Below, piece after piece: positions 6,399-15,796 of a stretch of 22,373 nt of DNA. Location of the stretch: IMG/VR virus record IMGVR_UViG_3300032047_000150, positions 1 through 22,373 of that record. One strand, given 5' to 3'. The position numbers were made by a program, and so were the translations under genes. The notes under the pieces are model-generated. The model had not been told where the DNA came from, made no database searches, and saw nothing but the letters and a program-made list of their open reading frames with translations. Origin of the DNA: a virus. Within the stretch, counting starts at the first letter, position 1. Each line of letters begins with the position of its first letter.

Positions 6399-9067
6399 TG
6401 GCTAAAAGCAACTTTGTTCAAAACAAGTTTGTTAGTGGTGAGTTATCTGAAAACATCAAAGCTAGAACAGACCTCGAACAATACTATCAGGGCATGGAAA
6501 TTGCTACCAATGTAGTTACTACTCCACAAGGTGGGGTAAAAAGGCGCATGGGTTCTGAGTTTATTGATGTTCCGCAGGGTAAAACTGTCCGAATTACTGG
6601 TAGTTTTACTTTTAGTTCTAGCAATGTAAAGTCGGGCAGTTCCATCAATGATCTTAATGATAATGACACATCAACTGTAGTAGAGTTCGACGGCATAGGC
6701 TCTAATGCTAACGTAGTAATATGGGAAAATACCTTTTCAAATACTCCTACTTTTAACAAAACTGTTAGCTTTATTGACCTTGTTGGTATTAAGTTTAGTG
6801 AAGATGTTACAAGCACAGAGTTCTTATTAGAAAGTGCTAGCGATGCAAATGGTCCGTGGGGTGAAGACGATACTAATAATGTACAGCAAAGCATAACAGT
6901 ACCTAAGATTACAAACTTTGATCAAGATATGAGACTCAAAGTAGATATTCCTGTATCTACTACTGGCGGTCCAAATACATTTGTCAGACGCTATTGGAGA
7001 TTAGTCCGTAGAGCAAGCACTCCATTAGGTCTGGCGTATATGTCTATAAAGGATGTTAACTTTTATGAGTTAGATACTGCTAACATATCTGAAGATTACA
7101 AATTACATAAGTTTGAAGTAAGTAAGAATGACAGCTTCTTGTTGTTTTTCCAACCATCTAACTTACGTATATTTAGAGTTACAGATACAGCGACAACATA
7201 CTTGCAAGACATTAATCATGGGCTAGGTGTGAACTACCCTAATCGTGTTGCTAGTAACGAAAATGTATTATTACTATTCAACAACAATGTTGCGCCTAGA
7301 CGTTTGGTGTACAACTTTAATAATGATGGGTTGTTTTACTACGACACTCCTACGTTTACTAATATTCCTAGATATGACTTTGATGATAGAAATAGCCCAA
7401 CTGCAACAGCCGCAGTAGCAATAGTAACATTTCACGCTAATTTTAATGCAGGCGATAAGTATCAACTAGAAATAAATGGGGTTCTTAGTAAAGAAATTGT
7501 TTATCATGGCGATGCTAACACTGATGAGCAAACTGCCACAGCAAGGTCTATGCAAATTAATTTACAAGATATGCCTGTATTCGGTGACTCTGGCATTACA
7601 GTTGCAAGAACTGGAACTGATGAATACACCGTAACAATGGCAGGCGATTCTGCTAACGATTACCCTTTAATGACAGGCTTTGGCACTACAAACTCACACC
7701 CAATAACATTCAATGGGTATGTGCAAGGCAATGATACAAAAGAGCCTATCTGGAGTGCTACAAGGGGCTATCCGAATCTCGGTGTATTTGCAGAAGGTAG
7801 ACTATGGTTAGGCGGTACACGCGAGAAACCACAGGTTCTAATGGCATCACAAGCAGGATTTTATTTTGATTTCAAAGTAGACCGAGGCGAAGCAAACGAA
7901 GGGTTTTTGTTTACTATTAACGGTTCAAAAAGTGCTATTGTTGATGTTACTGGTGGTCGTGGTGTTACAGTATTTACTGAAGGCGCAGAGTACAGTATTA
8001 CAGGTAATACTCCTGCTACGCTTGATGCCCAACAGCAAACGCAACATGGTAGCTTTAGTGAAGATGTACCTACACTAGCCCTAGATGGCACTACATTATT
8101 TGTAGACCGCAATGGCAGAACACTTAGACAGTTTATCTTTGATTACAGAGAAGAAGGCTTCAGAAGTGTTGATATGTCTGTACTATCATCACATTTGATT
8201 AACTCTCCTGTAGACATGGATGCGGTTACTGCGGTATCAGCAGATGATGCTAACTATGTATTTGTTATTAACGCTGATGGCACTGCTGTAGTAATGAACA
8301 CATTACGCGATCAAGATATTACAGGCTTTACTAAGTTCGATCAGATTAGAGTAGCTGTTGATGGTAGTGAGATACAAGGTAGTAGTACAGATTTTGACGG
8401 CACTGTAGATAAGTATAAGCAAGTTGTTACAGTAAACAATGTGCTACACGTTTTATGTCAAACAGGCGGCTCTCCTGCTAGTGGTTATGAGTTTACATTA
8501 TCAAGACTTACATTAGATTACTTAATGGATATGAGCGTTAAGTTTGAGCCACAAAATTTAGGTGGTGGATATTACCATCCACAATATCTAACAGGCACTA
8601 AACATTTATCAGGCTTTCAGCTTATTAATGTTGTAGCAGGTAATAGCGTATTGCCACCAAGATACGCGGCACAGTATGCTAATGTAGTAGAACTTTCAGA
8701 TGCAGAAAGACAACTTAATGTTACTATAGAGGTAGGTCGTAACTTTGTACCTACTGTTAAGCCTATGCCGTTAAGCACCATAATGGCTAGTGGTGATAAT
8801 ATACAGATGGCATTAAAGCGCGTGGATAGAATGAATCTTCGCGTTATTAACTCAGCAGGTGTTAATATAGACGGTGTAGCTGTACCTGTTAGAGAGTTTG
8901 GAGATTCTGGTAGTAGCCCACTAAATACATCTTTAGTGCCGTCTACAGGGATTATAGAAGATAATAACGGTGGTAACGGTTGGGGTAGAGAGGTTGTTCC
9001 TAAGATTACAGTGCCAGACCCAACACCATTTCATTTATTAGCAATAGATTACGAGATTAGTTCTTAG
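6398..9067 (+). CDS. tail tubular protein B / tail nozzle (T7 gp12-like) with inserted domain
   Basis: This protein forms the tail nozzle, to which the fibres attach in T7-like virions. The 889 residues open with FVSGELSENIKARTDLEQYYQG and VVTTPQGGVKRRMGSEFID (about 11-57), the usual start of marine and T7-like tail tubular B proteins. The normal core resumes at EDYKLHKFEVSKNDSFLLFF (about 232-251) and contains the family blocks EPIWSATRGYPNLGVFAEGRLWLGG (here about residues 450-474) and FKVDRGEANEGFLFTINGSKSAIVD. It ends with a beta-rich part, LNVTIEVGRNFVPTVKPMPLS. Residues about 63-228 look like an extra domain of beta-sandwich type with YWRLVRRAST and IKDVNFYE, reminiscent of discoidin (F5/8 C) carbohydrate-binding modules. 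This domain call is an inference. Confidence 0.9.
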   Translation: MAKSNFVQNKFVSGELSENIKARTDLEQYYQGMEIATNVVTTPQGGVKRRMGSEFIDVPQGKTVRITGSFTFSSSNVKSGSSINDLNDNDTSTVVEFDGIGSNANVVIWENTFSNTPTFNKTVSFIDLVGIKFSEDVTSTEFLLESASDANGPWGEDDTNNVQQSITVPKITNFDQDMRLKVDIPVSTTGGPNTFVRRYWRLVRRASTPLGLAYMSIKDVNFYELDTANISEDYKLHKFEVSKNDSFLLFFQPSNLRIFRVTDTATTYLQDINHGLGVNYPNRVASNENVLLLFNNNVAPRRLVYNFNNDGLFYYDTPTFTNIPRYDFDDRNSPTATAAVAIVTFHANFNAGDKYQLEINGVLSKEIVYHGDANTDEQTATARSMQINLQDMPVFGDSGITVARTGTDEYTVTMAGDSANDYPLMTGFGTTNSHPITFNGYVQGNDTKEPIWSATRGYPNLGVFAEGRLWLGGTREKPQVLMASQAGFYFDFKVDRGEANEGFLFTINGSKSAIVDVTGGRGVTVFTEGAEYSITGNTPATLDAQQQTQHGSFSEDVPTLALDGTTLFVDRNGRTLRQFIFDYREEGFRSVDMSVLSSHLINSPVDMDAVTAVSADDANYVFVINADGTAVVMNTLRDQDITGFTKFDQIRVAVDGSEIQGSSTDFDGTVDKYKQVVTVNNVLHVLCQTGGSPASGYEFTLSRLTLDYLMDMSVKFEPQNLGGGYYHPQYLTGTKHLSGFQLINVVAGNSVLPPRYAAQYANVVELSDAERQLNVTIEVGRNFVPTVKPMPLSTIMASGDNIQMALKRVDRMNLRVINSAGVNIDGVAVPVREFGDSGSSPLNTSLVPSTGIIEDNNGGNGWGREVVPKITVPDPTPFHLLAIDYEISS

Positions 9068-9075
9068 AGGTTATT

Positions 9076-9462
9076 ATGTGGCAGTTAATTGCATTAGCAG
9101 GTGCGGCACAAGCGTATGGGCAATACCAAACAGGTAAGGCGCAAGAAGCACAAATGAAGCGTCAGGCAGAACAAGAACGCTTACGCGCTCAGACTGAAGA
9201 GCTTGCTAGGCGTGAAGAGTTAAATCAGGCGATTGCGGCTAATCAGGTTGCCATGGCTATGAGTGGTATAAGTGGCGCGACACCACAAAGTGTATCTTTA
9301 GAATCTGCTCGAAAAACAACCACTAGCGAAGCGGCTATAAGTCTCAGTGAAAAACTAAAACAACGTCAACTAGTTAGAGAAGGTGAAGCCGCCGCTTTCG
9401 CAGGAAGGGTTGGTGCTGTTGGCACTTTGTTAGGCACTGCCGCTGATATAAAAGCAACATAG
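9076..9462 (+). CDS. small internal virion protein (T7 gp14-like)
   Basis: This is probably one of the proteins stored inside the head and ejected first to help open a path across the outer membrane, by analogy with T7 gp14. The 128 residues begin with a small-residue hydrophobic stretch (MWQLIALAGAAQAYGQYQTG). A long charged helix with QMKRQAEQERLRAQTEELARREELNQAIAANQVAM (about 27-61) follows, then GISGATPQSVSLESA. The protein closes with AFAGRVGAVGTLLGTAADI, another Ala/Gly-rich hydrophobic segment. Position directly after tail tubular B is the gp14 place. GAGG (9069-9072) precedes the ATG. Sequence identity to T7 is not obvious, so the call rests on layout and position. Confidence 0.75.
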   Translation: MWQLIALAGAAQAYGQYQTGKAQEAQMKRQAEQERLRAQTEELARREELNQAIAANQVAMAMSGISGATPQSVSLESARKTTTSEAAISLSEKLKQRQLVREGEAAAFAGRVGAVGTLLGTAADIKAT

Positions 9463-9470
9463 GATAAAAC

Positions 9471-11615
9471 ATGGCTATTAAACCTATTACAAGATATGGA
9501 AAGTTTGCCCCTACTGGTGTAGATCAGTCAGGGGAAATTCGTATGCGCGCACTTGCAGGTCTTAGTGAGCAGGTTTATGACATTACTCGTGATGTTGTTA
9601 AGACTAAGCGTGAGCAAGAAGCCGTTGGCGAGGCAGTACAAGCGGCAGAAGAAGCGCGCACTGTTGACCCTGCAACTGGTAAAATTACATACGGTGAAGT
9701 TGAACAGCGTGGTGCGTTAAAGTTTGGCTCGGCACAATTTAATCAGGCATTAAACTCTACCGTACGCAGTCAGCGTGAGCAAGATAGTCGCGCAAAAATT
9801 GCTGAATACAAAGAAACTTATAAAGATGACCCTACAGGGTTTCAAAACGCAACAGATGGATATTTAAAAGGGTTGCTAGAGGGTGCGCCAGAAGAAATGC
9901 GCCCAACAATTAGGCAAGATGTAAGTGGTCGTATATTAACTGCACAAACAACGATAAACACTAATTTTCAAATTAAACAAAAAGAAACTGCTATTAATTT
10001 GCACAAAGGTAACATTAATGACGGTGTTACTGAGGCTACACGTTTAGCGCGAATGGGAGATGCTGATGCTCTTGCAGTAGAAAAACAATCTGTTTTTGCC
10101 TCTATAGATGCTAGAGCTTTAGTAGATGAAGACTTTGATCCAGTTGCGGCAAAACAACAATTTAATAATCTAGTTAATCAGCAGTCTGAACTTTACAAAA
10201 TTAACGCGTTGTTTGATAAAGACCCAGAAAGTGCATACGCTTATCTTGATGACCTAAGAGGTAAAATACCAAAAGGCGTTGACCCAGATAATTGGAAAAA
10301 GTTTACAGATAGCGCGCAAACAGGGTTGGGTAAAAGAGAGTACGCAAATAAAATTAAAAACAAACGCGAAGCACAGCAAGATCGAGAGTATGTAGACGGT
10401 GTAGTCGCTCAGATAGGCATGGGTACAGCTGATCCAGAAGATGTGCAAAAAGCTATTGATATGTCTGAAGGTACAGATCAAGCAAAAAATATACGAGACG
10501 CGCAGGAAGTTGCTCAATATTCTGCACAACCTACTAGTGAGCGAACAAAATTTAGAAATAAAGCAGAAGAGTTGGGTAGAGAAGGTGCAGAGCTTTTAGT
10601 CAAAATGAAAGCGCAAGAATACAAGATACAACAAGCATTAGTTAAAGACCCAATGGGACTAGCTTTACAACAAGGTGTTGTTGATTTAGGTGACTTTAAT
10701 CCACTGAACCCTACGCCTGAGTCTGTTGCTTTAGCTAAAGAGCAAGCGGCAGAAGCATCTGAACATTATGGTGTACAAATTCCTATATTAACTGCATCAC
10801 AAACAACACAGTTGATTGAATACTTTAATAGCGAAGATATTACTGCCGAGCAACAAACGGCTATAGCGCGTGTATATGGTGCTGATTCAGGAATATGGAG
10901 TCAGTTTTCTGAAGAAAATGCAGGCGTATATGCACAAGGCGCAACGCATCCTGATGCAACAGTATCTACAGGTATATTTAAAGGTAATAACAGGCTCAAG
11001 CAAGGTATCGTATCGGTTAAAGGTGCAGACAAAACAGATGCACTCGATGAATTTTATGAATATATTGGCAGTGATACAGTACCAGATGCAGACGCAACAG
11101 ACCTGTATGAAGCTAGTCTTGCATATTATGCAGGCACAGTTGGGCAAGGCGCAGACTTTGACAAAGATGCTTTTAAAAGTGCTGTAAAAGCAGTAACAGG
11201 TAATGTTGAAACTGTGCGTGGATTCAAAACTATCCTGCCTAAAGATGTATCGAGTGATGATTTAGAAAAGTATTTTGACAATATGTCTGAGCTTGAATAC
11301 CGTAAAATAGCAGGCGATAAACCAGACAATCAAGTTAAAATGGACTTAGAATTAATTAGAAATGCTGACAGAATTGTAGCAATTAAAGATGGCAAGTATC
11401 TGGTGACTCACGCAAACGGACAAGCAGTGTTTAACGCAAACGGAATGCCGTTAGAGTTTACTGTAAATGCTGAAACTATAAGTGACAACATGTTGCGTAC
11501 TGGTAAAACTCTTGGTCAATATAAAGAAGAGCTAAGAGAAAGAACGGCTCAAAAACAAGCCGCTTTAGCAGAAGCGCAAATGAATGTACTAGAGCAAAGA
11601 ACAACACGCTTTTAA
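9471..11615 (+). CDS. large internal virion protein (T7 gp15-like position)
   Basis: The 714 residues form a mostly helical, Gln/Lys/Ala/Asp-rich protein without signal peptide or membrane segment. It begins ITRYGKFAPTGVDQSG and includes a long N-terminal coiled region (QVYDITRDVVKTKREQEAVGEAVQAAEE). Its C-terminus is also helical (EELRERTAQKQAALAEAQMNVLEQR). In T7-like virions the protein in this position makes the middle part of the DNA-ejection channel across the periplasm. I see no lytic transglycosylase motif. The gene follows the gp14-like gene by 8 bases, and GGATAAA before the ATG is a modest ribosome site. The function is assigned from gene order and composition, so the family name is tentative. 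Confidence 0.7.
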   Translation: MAIKPITRYGKFAPTGVDQSGEIRMRALAGLSEQVYDITRDVVKTKREQEAVGEAVQAAEEARTVDPATGKITYGEVEQRGALKFGSAQFNQALNSTVRSQREQDSRAKIAEYKETYKDDPTGFQNATDGYLKGLLEGAPEEMRPTIRQDVSGRILTAQTTINTNFQIKQKETAINLHKGNINDGVTEATRLARMGDADALAVEKQSVFASIDARALVDEDFDPVAAKQQFNNLVNQQSELYKINALFDKDPESAYAYLDDLRGKIPKGVDPDNWKKFTDSAQTGLGKREYANKIKNKREAQQDREYVDGVVAQIGMGTADPEDVQKAIDMSEGTDQAKNIRDAQEVAQYSAQPTSERTKFRNKAEELGREGAELLVKMKAQEYKIQQALVKDPMGLALQQGVVDLGDFNPLNPTPESVALAKEQAAEASEHYGVQIPILTASQTTQLIEYFNSEDITAEQQTAIARVYGADSGIWSQFSEENAGVYAQGATHPDATVSTGIFKGNNRLKQGIVSVKGADKTDALDEFYEYIGSDTVPDADATDLYEASLAYYAGTVGQGADFDKDAFKSAVKAVTGNVETVRGFKTILPKDVSSDDLEKYFDNMSELEYRKIAGDKPDNQVKMDLELIRNADRIVAIKDGKYLVTHANGQAVFNANGMPLEFTVNAETISDNMLRTGKTLGQYKEELRERTAQKQAALAEAQMNVLEQRTTRF

Positions 11616-11631
11616 TTAAATAGAGATATAT

Positions 11632-13467
11632 ATGCCTTTATTATCAGAACGTGGTTACAGAGAAACATTACTTAGTCTTAGCCCTATAGACTATGATGCT
11701 CCTGATGACCCTACGTTTTACGAAACTATGCAGGCTTCTTATGGTTTTGTGCGAGATGAAGAAAGGTCTAACTCATCTTTGTTTAATAACCAAGCATATT
11801 TTGATAGAAAAAATACAGTTCGTCAGTTAATAAAAGACGGTATGGATTTGAACGCATATACAAATAGAAATGGTGCGTTTAACTATGACAAATTAGCTGA
11901 AGATACTGGACTGATTAAAAGCAATAGAGAGCTTTTTGAAGAGCGGAACAAGATGCTTGCAGAGCGCAGAGAGCGCAATCAAGATGTTATGGAGCGTGGT
12001 AATGGGTTTGCACAATTTTTAGGCATGGCAGGCTCTTATATGTCAGACCCTATTAACATAGCATCATTGCCATTTGGCGGTGTAGGTGCAGGAGCTAAAG
12101 GTCTCAGCGTGTTAAGCAGGTCAATGCTAGGCGCAAGAAATATGGCAGGCGTATCATTAGCTTCTGAAATGGCTATACAGCCTTTAGTTTACTCGCATAA
12201 AAATAATATTGATTCACCATATACAGTTGAAGATTCATTGCGCGTAATAGGCATTACAGCCCTTACAGCGGGCGTATTAGGTGGCGGTGTACAAGGCGTA
12301 GCAGGCTATTTAGCAAAGTCAGCAGAAAAAGCAGCAAAGTATTTAAGTGTAAGGGAAGGCATATACACTAAGCCGCCAATAAAATGGCAACCATCAATAA
12401 TTGAAGGTAAAGCCGCAAGCATCCCAACAGCAAAAAATATAGAGATTGTTAGAACAAAATTGTTTAACGAGCAAACTAGCAAGTTGACTGCTACAGCGGG
12501 CGAAAGGCTTACAGTGCCAGAAAGAAAAAAACTAAATGGCGAACTAAGAAGTCTTGAAAGAAGATTAGAGCTAGATTTAGATAAAATATCAAAACGGTTA
12601 TCTAAAGAAACTAAAGCTACAAAAAAAACAAAAGATAAAAAAGCATTAAAGGCTGAAGCAAATGCGGAAAGAAAAGCATTGCGTGATAAATACAATCCTT
12701 TAATAAAAAGAACACAGCAACAAATTAACAAGGATGCAGAAGCATTAGCGGCACAATCACAACTTGAAAGAATTAAACAAGGGCAAGTGCCATCACTTGA
12801 TGCAAAAGTACAAAAAGAACTAGATGATTGGATACAGCAAAACAGTACACCAGAAACACAATCTGTTTATGCAATAGAAAAGATAGCTGAGAATTTAAAA
12901 TTGCAAAAGGGCTTTAGAGCCGAGGAATTAGCGCTAGAAGCGTTTTCAGGGTTTGCTGAAGGTACGGTCAAGTCTATTGATGAAGCGCGTCAAATCGCAA
13001 TACAGTCGCTTAGGGATAAGCTGAAGACGTTAGATGCAGATGGTTCTAGTGCAAAAGAAGTCGATAGCTTGATAAACAAGTTAGAAGCAACAGATGATGC
13101 TGAAGCAGTGTTTAACGATTTGTTTAAAGCTAATATAGAAAAAGATTTACGCATCCTTGAAAACAATGAGGCTGTGAGAGAAGCTATAGAAACTTATACG
13201 GTTAAGCCAGAAGAATATAATCCAAAGGCTACACCGCCTGCACCTAAAGCTGATACTACTAACTTGCAAGATGCGGCACTTACTGAAGCAGGCTTCACTA
13301 AAGCATACAATGAGGAAATGGCTATCTACAATACTTTAGAAAACAAAAGATTGTTTGATTTAGACGAAGATGGAAATGTTGTCTTTACGTCTGCTGATGA
13401 CGTAATCAAAGCTATAGATGATGATCTTGAAGGCTTAGAGTCAATAATGAGGTGTTCGCGTGTCTAG
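11632..13467 (+). CDS. internal virion protein, N-terminal partner of a gp16-type pair
   Basis: The 611 residues start with a soluble head (1-120) followed by GFAQFLGMAGSYMSDPINIAS and a Gly/Ala-rich hydrophobic region to about 165. A second hydrophobic stretch, VIGITALTAGVLGGGVQGVAGYLA, covers about 205-228. Residues about 285-385 are a very basic coiled coil (ERKKLNGELRSLERRLELDL, then many KK and KAT). The protein ends in LEGLESIMRCSRV. Hydrophobic helices after a soluble head are typical of T7 gp16-like ejection proteins that enter the host inner membrane. The stop is inside the next gene, which starts 8 bases earlier in another frame. An A8 tract lies at 12621-12628. No lytic enzyme motif was seen. 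Confidence 0.72.
   Translation: MPLLSERGYRETLLSLSPIDYDAPDDPTFYETMQASYGFVRDEERSNSSLFNNQAYFDRKNTVRQLIKDGMDLNAYTNRNGAFNYDKLAEDTGLIKSNRELFEERNKMLAERRERNQDVMERGNGFAQFLGMAGSYMSDPINIASLPFGGVGAGAKGLSVLSRSMLGARNMAGVSLASEMAIQPLVYSHKNNIDSPYTVEDSLRVIGITALTAGVLGGGVQGVAGYLAKSAEKAAKYLSVREGIYTKPPIKWQPSIIEGKAASIPTAKNIEIVRTKLFNEQTSKLTATAGERLTVPERKKLNGELRSLERRLELDLDKISKRLSKETKATKKTKDKKALKAEANAERKALRDKYNPLIKRTQQQINKDAEALAAQSQLERIKQGQVPSLDAKVQKELDDWIQQNSTPETQSVYAIEKIAENLKLQKGFRAEELALEAFSGFAEGTVKSIDEARQIAIQSLRDKLKTLDADGSSAKEVDSLINKLEATDDAEAVFNDLFKANIEKDLRILENNEAVREAIETYTVKPEEYNPKATPPAPKADTTNLQDAALTEAGFTKAYNEEMAIYNTLENKRLFDLDEDGNVVFTSADDVIKAIDDDLEGLESIMRCSRV
13449..13454 (+). promoter_or_regulatory. ribosome binding site fixing the GTG start at 13460
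   Basis: GAGGTG lies five bases before the GTG at 13460, inside the end of the upstream gene. It supports a genuine reinitiation start rather than a frameshift or a broken single gene. Confidence 0.65.
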
Positions 13468-15787
13468 TTTTAATTATTGTATAAATGAAGCTGTTAAGAG
13501 CAAAAAGATTAGCAAAACAATGGCTGATGAAATACTTGCCGCACCTGATCAAGCAGAAATAATTAGAGATATTGCTGAGACATTAACGCGCGAACGAAGA
13601 GAAAAGGTTGTAGATGCTATACGTTTATCTAATGCGATAGAAGCCGCAGACTCACACCCAGAGGGGCTAGGTGCAGGATTAGCATCTTTGATGGGCAAAG
13701 ATATAACAGGTAAGGCTAATTATGCAAATGTGGATTTTTTGCAAAAGACATATACAAATAAGTTCCTTGCAGGTTGGGCTAACGGTTTAGAAAGATTTAG
13801 AACTACTACTTTTGGATTGTCACAAGATAAAGAAGGCATTAATAACCTTATACGCGCATTGCATGGCAAGGCTGTAGATGATGCAGACATAATGCAAATT
13901 GCAAAAGATTATAACGTAATGATGGAAAACATACGTTTAGATTTTAATGCAGTAGGCGGCAGTATTAGTAAAAATGAAGATTGGATATTGCCACAAAAAC
14001 ACGACATGACAAGAGTCGCTAAACTGTCTGAAGATGAGTGGGTTGATTACATAAAGCCTTTATTAGATAGAAATAAGATGCTAGATGATTTAGGCAAGCC
14101 GCTAGATGATGCACAATTTAATGAGGGTTTACGGTACACCTATCAAACAATTACTACGGGCGGCATGAATAAAGCGCAAGGCTTAAGTACGCCTAGAGGT
14201 CTTGGTCGCAAACTGTCACGCAAAGGCAGTGAAAAAAGATTCTTATACTTCAAAGATGGCGACTCATGGATTAGCTATCAAAACAAATTTGGTAGAGGCG
14301 ATATATTTACAACGATTACTGACCACATACAAGACAAAGCAGGCGATATTGCGTTAATGCAAGTGCTAGGAACTAACCCTAAAAATATGTATGAGGGTTT
14401 AAAAAACTATGCAGTGCGAGAGTCGCAAAAACGAGGCAAACCTTTGGGTGGGGCAAAGCTACAATATTACGACAACTTATATAAAGTTATCAGCGGTGAG
14501 GTAAATGGCGGTCAGGTAACTGGAATAGCGGATACTATGCAAGCATGGCGTAATGTAGAGGTTGCATCTAAACTTGGCGGCGCGGCATTGGCATCGTTTA
14601 CTGACGTAGCAACTACTGCAATTACAGCTAATTACAATAAAATGAGCGCGACTAAAGTGTTCATGCGACAAGCACAACTATTGAAAGAACAAGCCGCAGG
14701 TGGTGGCGAAGAAGCCCGCAACGTGCTTGCAAGAATGGGCTTTGTATTTGATACCACCTTAGGAAGAGCGCATAGCTTAAATAGATACACTGATACATAC
14801 GGCTCTGGAACAACAGCTAAAGTTGCTGAAGTGACATTACGAGCATCAGGGCTAGAGGCTTGGACACAGGCTATGCAAAAAGGCTTTTCTATGGAGTTTG
14901 CAGGAATGTTGTCTGATAGCTTTAAAAAGTCATTTGATGATTTAGACTTTAAGGAAGTGCTAGAGCGTTATGGTATTACTAAAGAAGATTGGAATGCCTT
15001 CAGAAAGACCGAAGTGCTTGACTTCAAAGGTGCTAAGTTTGCTAATGTAACATTAGATAAAAGCATGAAGTTTCATAGAATGATACTGCAAGAAATGGAA
15101 TATGCTACTCCCACTATGGATGCTAGAACGCAAGCTATTACAACAGCAGGCACACAAAGAGGTACAGGGGTAGGTCAGGCAGTACGCAGTATAATGCAGA
15201 TTAAATCATTCCCTATAACTGTAGCTATGAATCACTGGATGCGTGGCATGTCACAAGCAACAATGGGTGGCACAATATCCTATCTAACTACTTTTTTTGC
15301 GGCTTCTACTATGATGGGTGGTTTATCAGTGCAATCAAAAGAACTAGCTAAAGGGCGCACGCCAAGAAACGTAGACGGTGAATTTTTATTTGACGCATTT
15401 ATTATGGGCGGCGCAGGCTCATTGTTTGCAGACTTTTTGTTAGCTGATTCAGAAAAGTATGGGCAGTCTTTAACTGAAAGCATTGCAGGCGTACAGGCTT
15501 CTACAGCTTCTAAGTTAATTAAGATGACAAAAGGTAATATTAAAGACGCATTAAAAGGCGAAGATACAAACATACTAGGCGATGGATTAAACTTTATAAA
15601 AGGTTTGACGCCAGATACATGGTATACGCAGTTATTTACTGACAACATGATAGAAGCGTTTAGAAAAGAAGTAGACCCTAATAGGGAAAGAACATTAAAT
15701 AAAATGGCAAGACAAAGACAAACTGAATATGGTCAAGGTCAGTGGTGGCAACAAGGTGAATTAACCCCAGAATTTGTGCAAGATTAA
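13460..15787 (+). CDS. internal virion protein, C-terminal partner of a gp16-type pair
   Basis: The 775-residue protein starts with GTG and MSSFNYCINEAVKSKKISKTMADEILAA, a start pattern I recognise in large internal virion proteins of other podoviruses. Further blocks are RGLGRKLSRKGSEKRFLYFKDG (about 250-271) and GRGDIFTTITDHIQDKAGDIALM. Hydrophobic helices lie at about 600-620 (GGTISYLTTFFAASTMMGG) and 640-662 (FLFDAFIMGGAGSLFADFLL). Together with the preceding gene the two total 1386 residues, near the size of T7 gp16, suggesting that they share its work in DNA ejection. The genes overlap by 8 bases. The role is inferred from position and membrane-active regions; no catalytic motif was recognised. 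Confidence 0.75.
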   Translation: MSSFNYCINEAVKSKKISKTMADEILAAPDQAEIIRDIAETLTRERREKVVDAIRLSNAIEAADSHPEGLGAGLASLMGKDITGKANYANVDFLQKTYTNKFLAGWANGLERFRTTTFGLSQDKEGINNLIRALHGKAVDDADIMQIAKDYNVMMENIRLDFNAVGGSISKNEDWILPQKHDMTRVAKLSEDEWVDYIKPLLDRNKMLDDLGKPLDDAQFNEGLRYTYQTITTGGMNKAQGLSTPRGLGRKLSRKGSEKRFLYFKDGDSWISYQNKFGRGDIFTTITDHIQDKAGDIALMQVLGTNPKNMYEGLKNYAVRESQKRGKPLGGAKLQYYDNLYKVISGEVNGGQVTGIADTMQAWRNVEVASKLGGAALASFTDVATTAITANYNKMSATKVFMRQAQLLKEQAAGGGEEARNVLARMGFVFDTTLGRAHSLNRYTDTYGSGTTAKVAEVTLRASGLEAWTQAMQKGFSMEFAGMLSDSFKKSFDDLDFKEVLERYGITKEDWNAFRKTEVLDFKGAKFANVTLDKSMKFHRMILQEMEYATPTMDARTQAITTAGTQRGTGVGQAVRSIMQIKSFPITVAMNHWMRGMSQATMGGTISYLTTFFAASTMMGGLSVQSKELAKGRTPRNVDGEFLFDAFIMGGAGSLFADFLLADSEKYGQSLTESIAGVQASTASKLIKMTKGNIKDALKGEDTNILGDGLNFIKGLTPDTWYTQLFTDNMIEAFRKEVDPNRERTLNKMARQRQTEYGQGQWWQQGELTPEFVQD

Positions 15788-15796
15788 GAGGATATT

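Noticed and set aside
6487-6894. Minus-strand open frame of 135 codons inside tail tubular B, and similar long antisense frames elsewhere (for example 12306-12731, 15280-15648)
   Set aside because: They lie fully inside well-supported plus-strand genes, lack ribosome sites and recognisable protein features, and are expected by chance.
10870-11187. Alternative-frame open reading frame within the 714-residue virion protein gene
   Set aside because: Composition is Met/Gln-rich shadow sequence of the main frame without a ribosome site.
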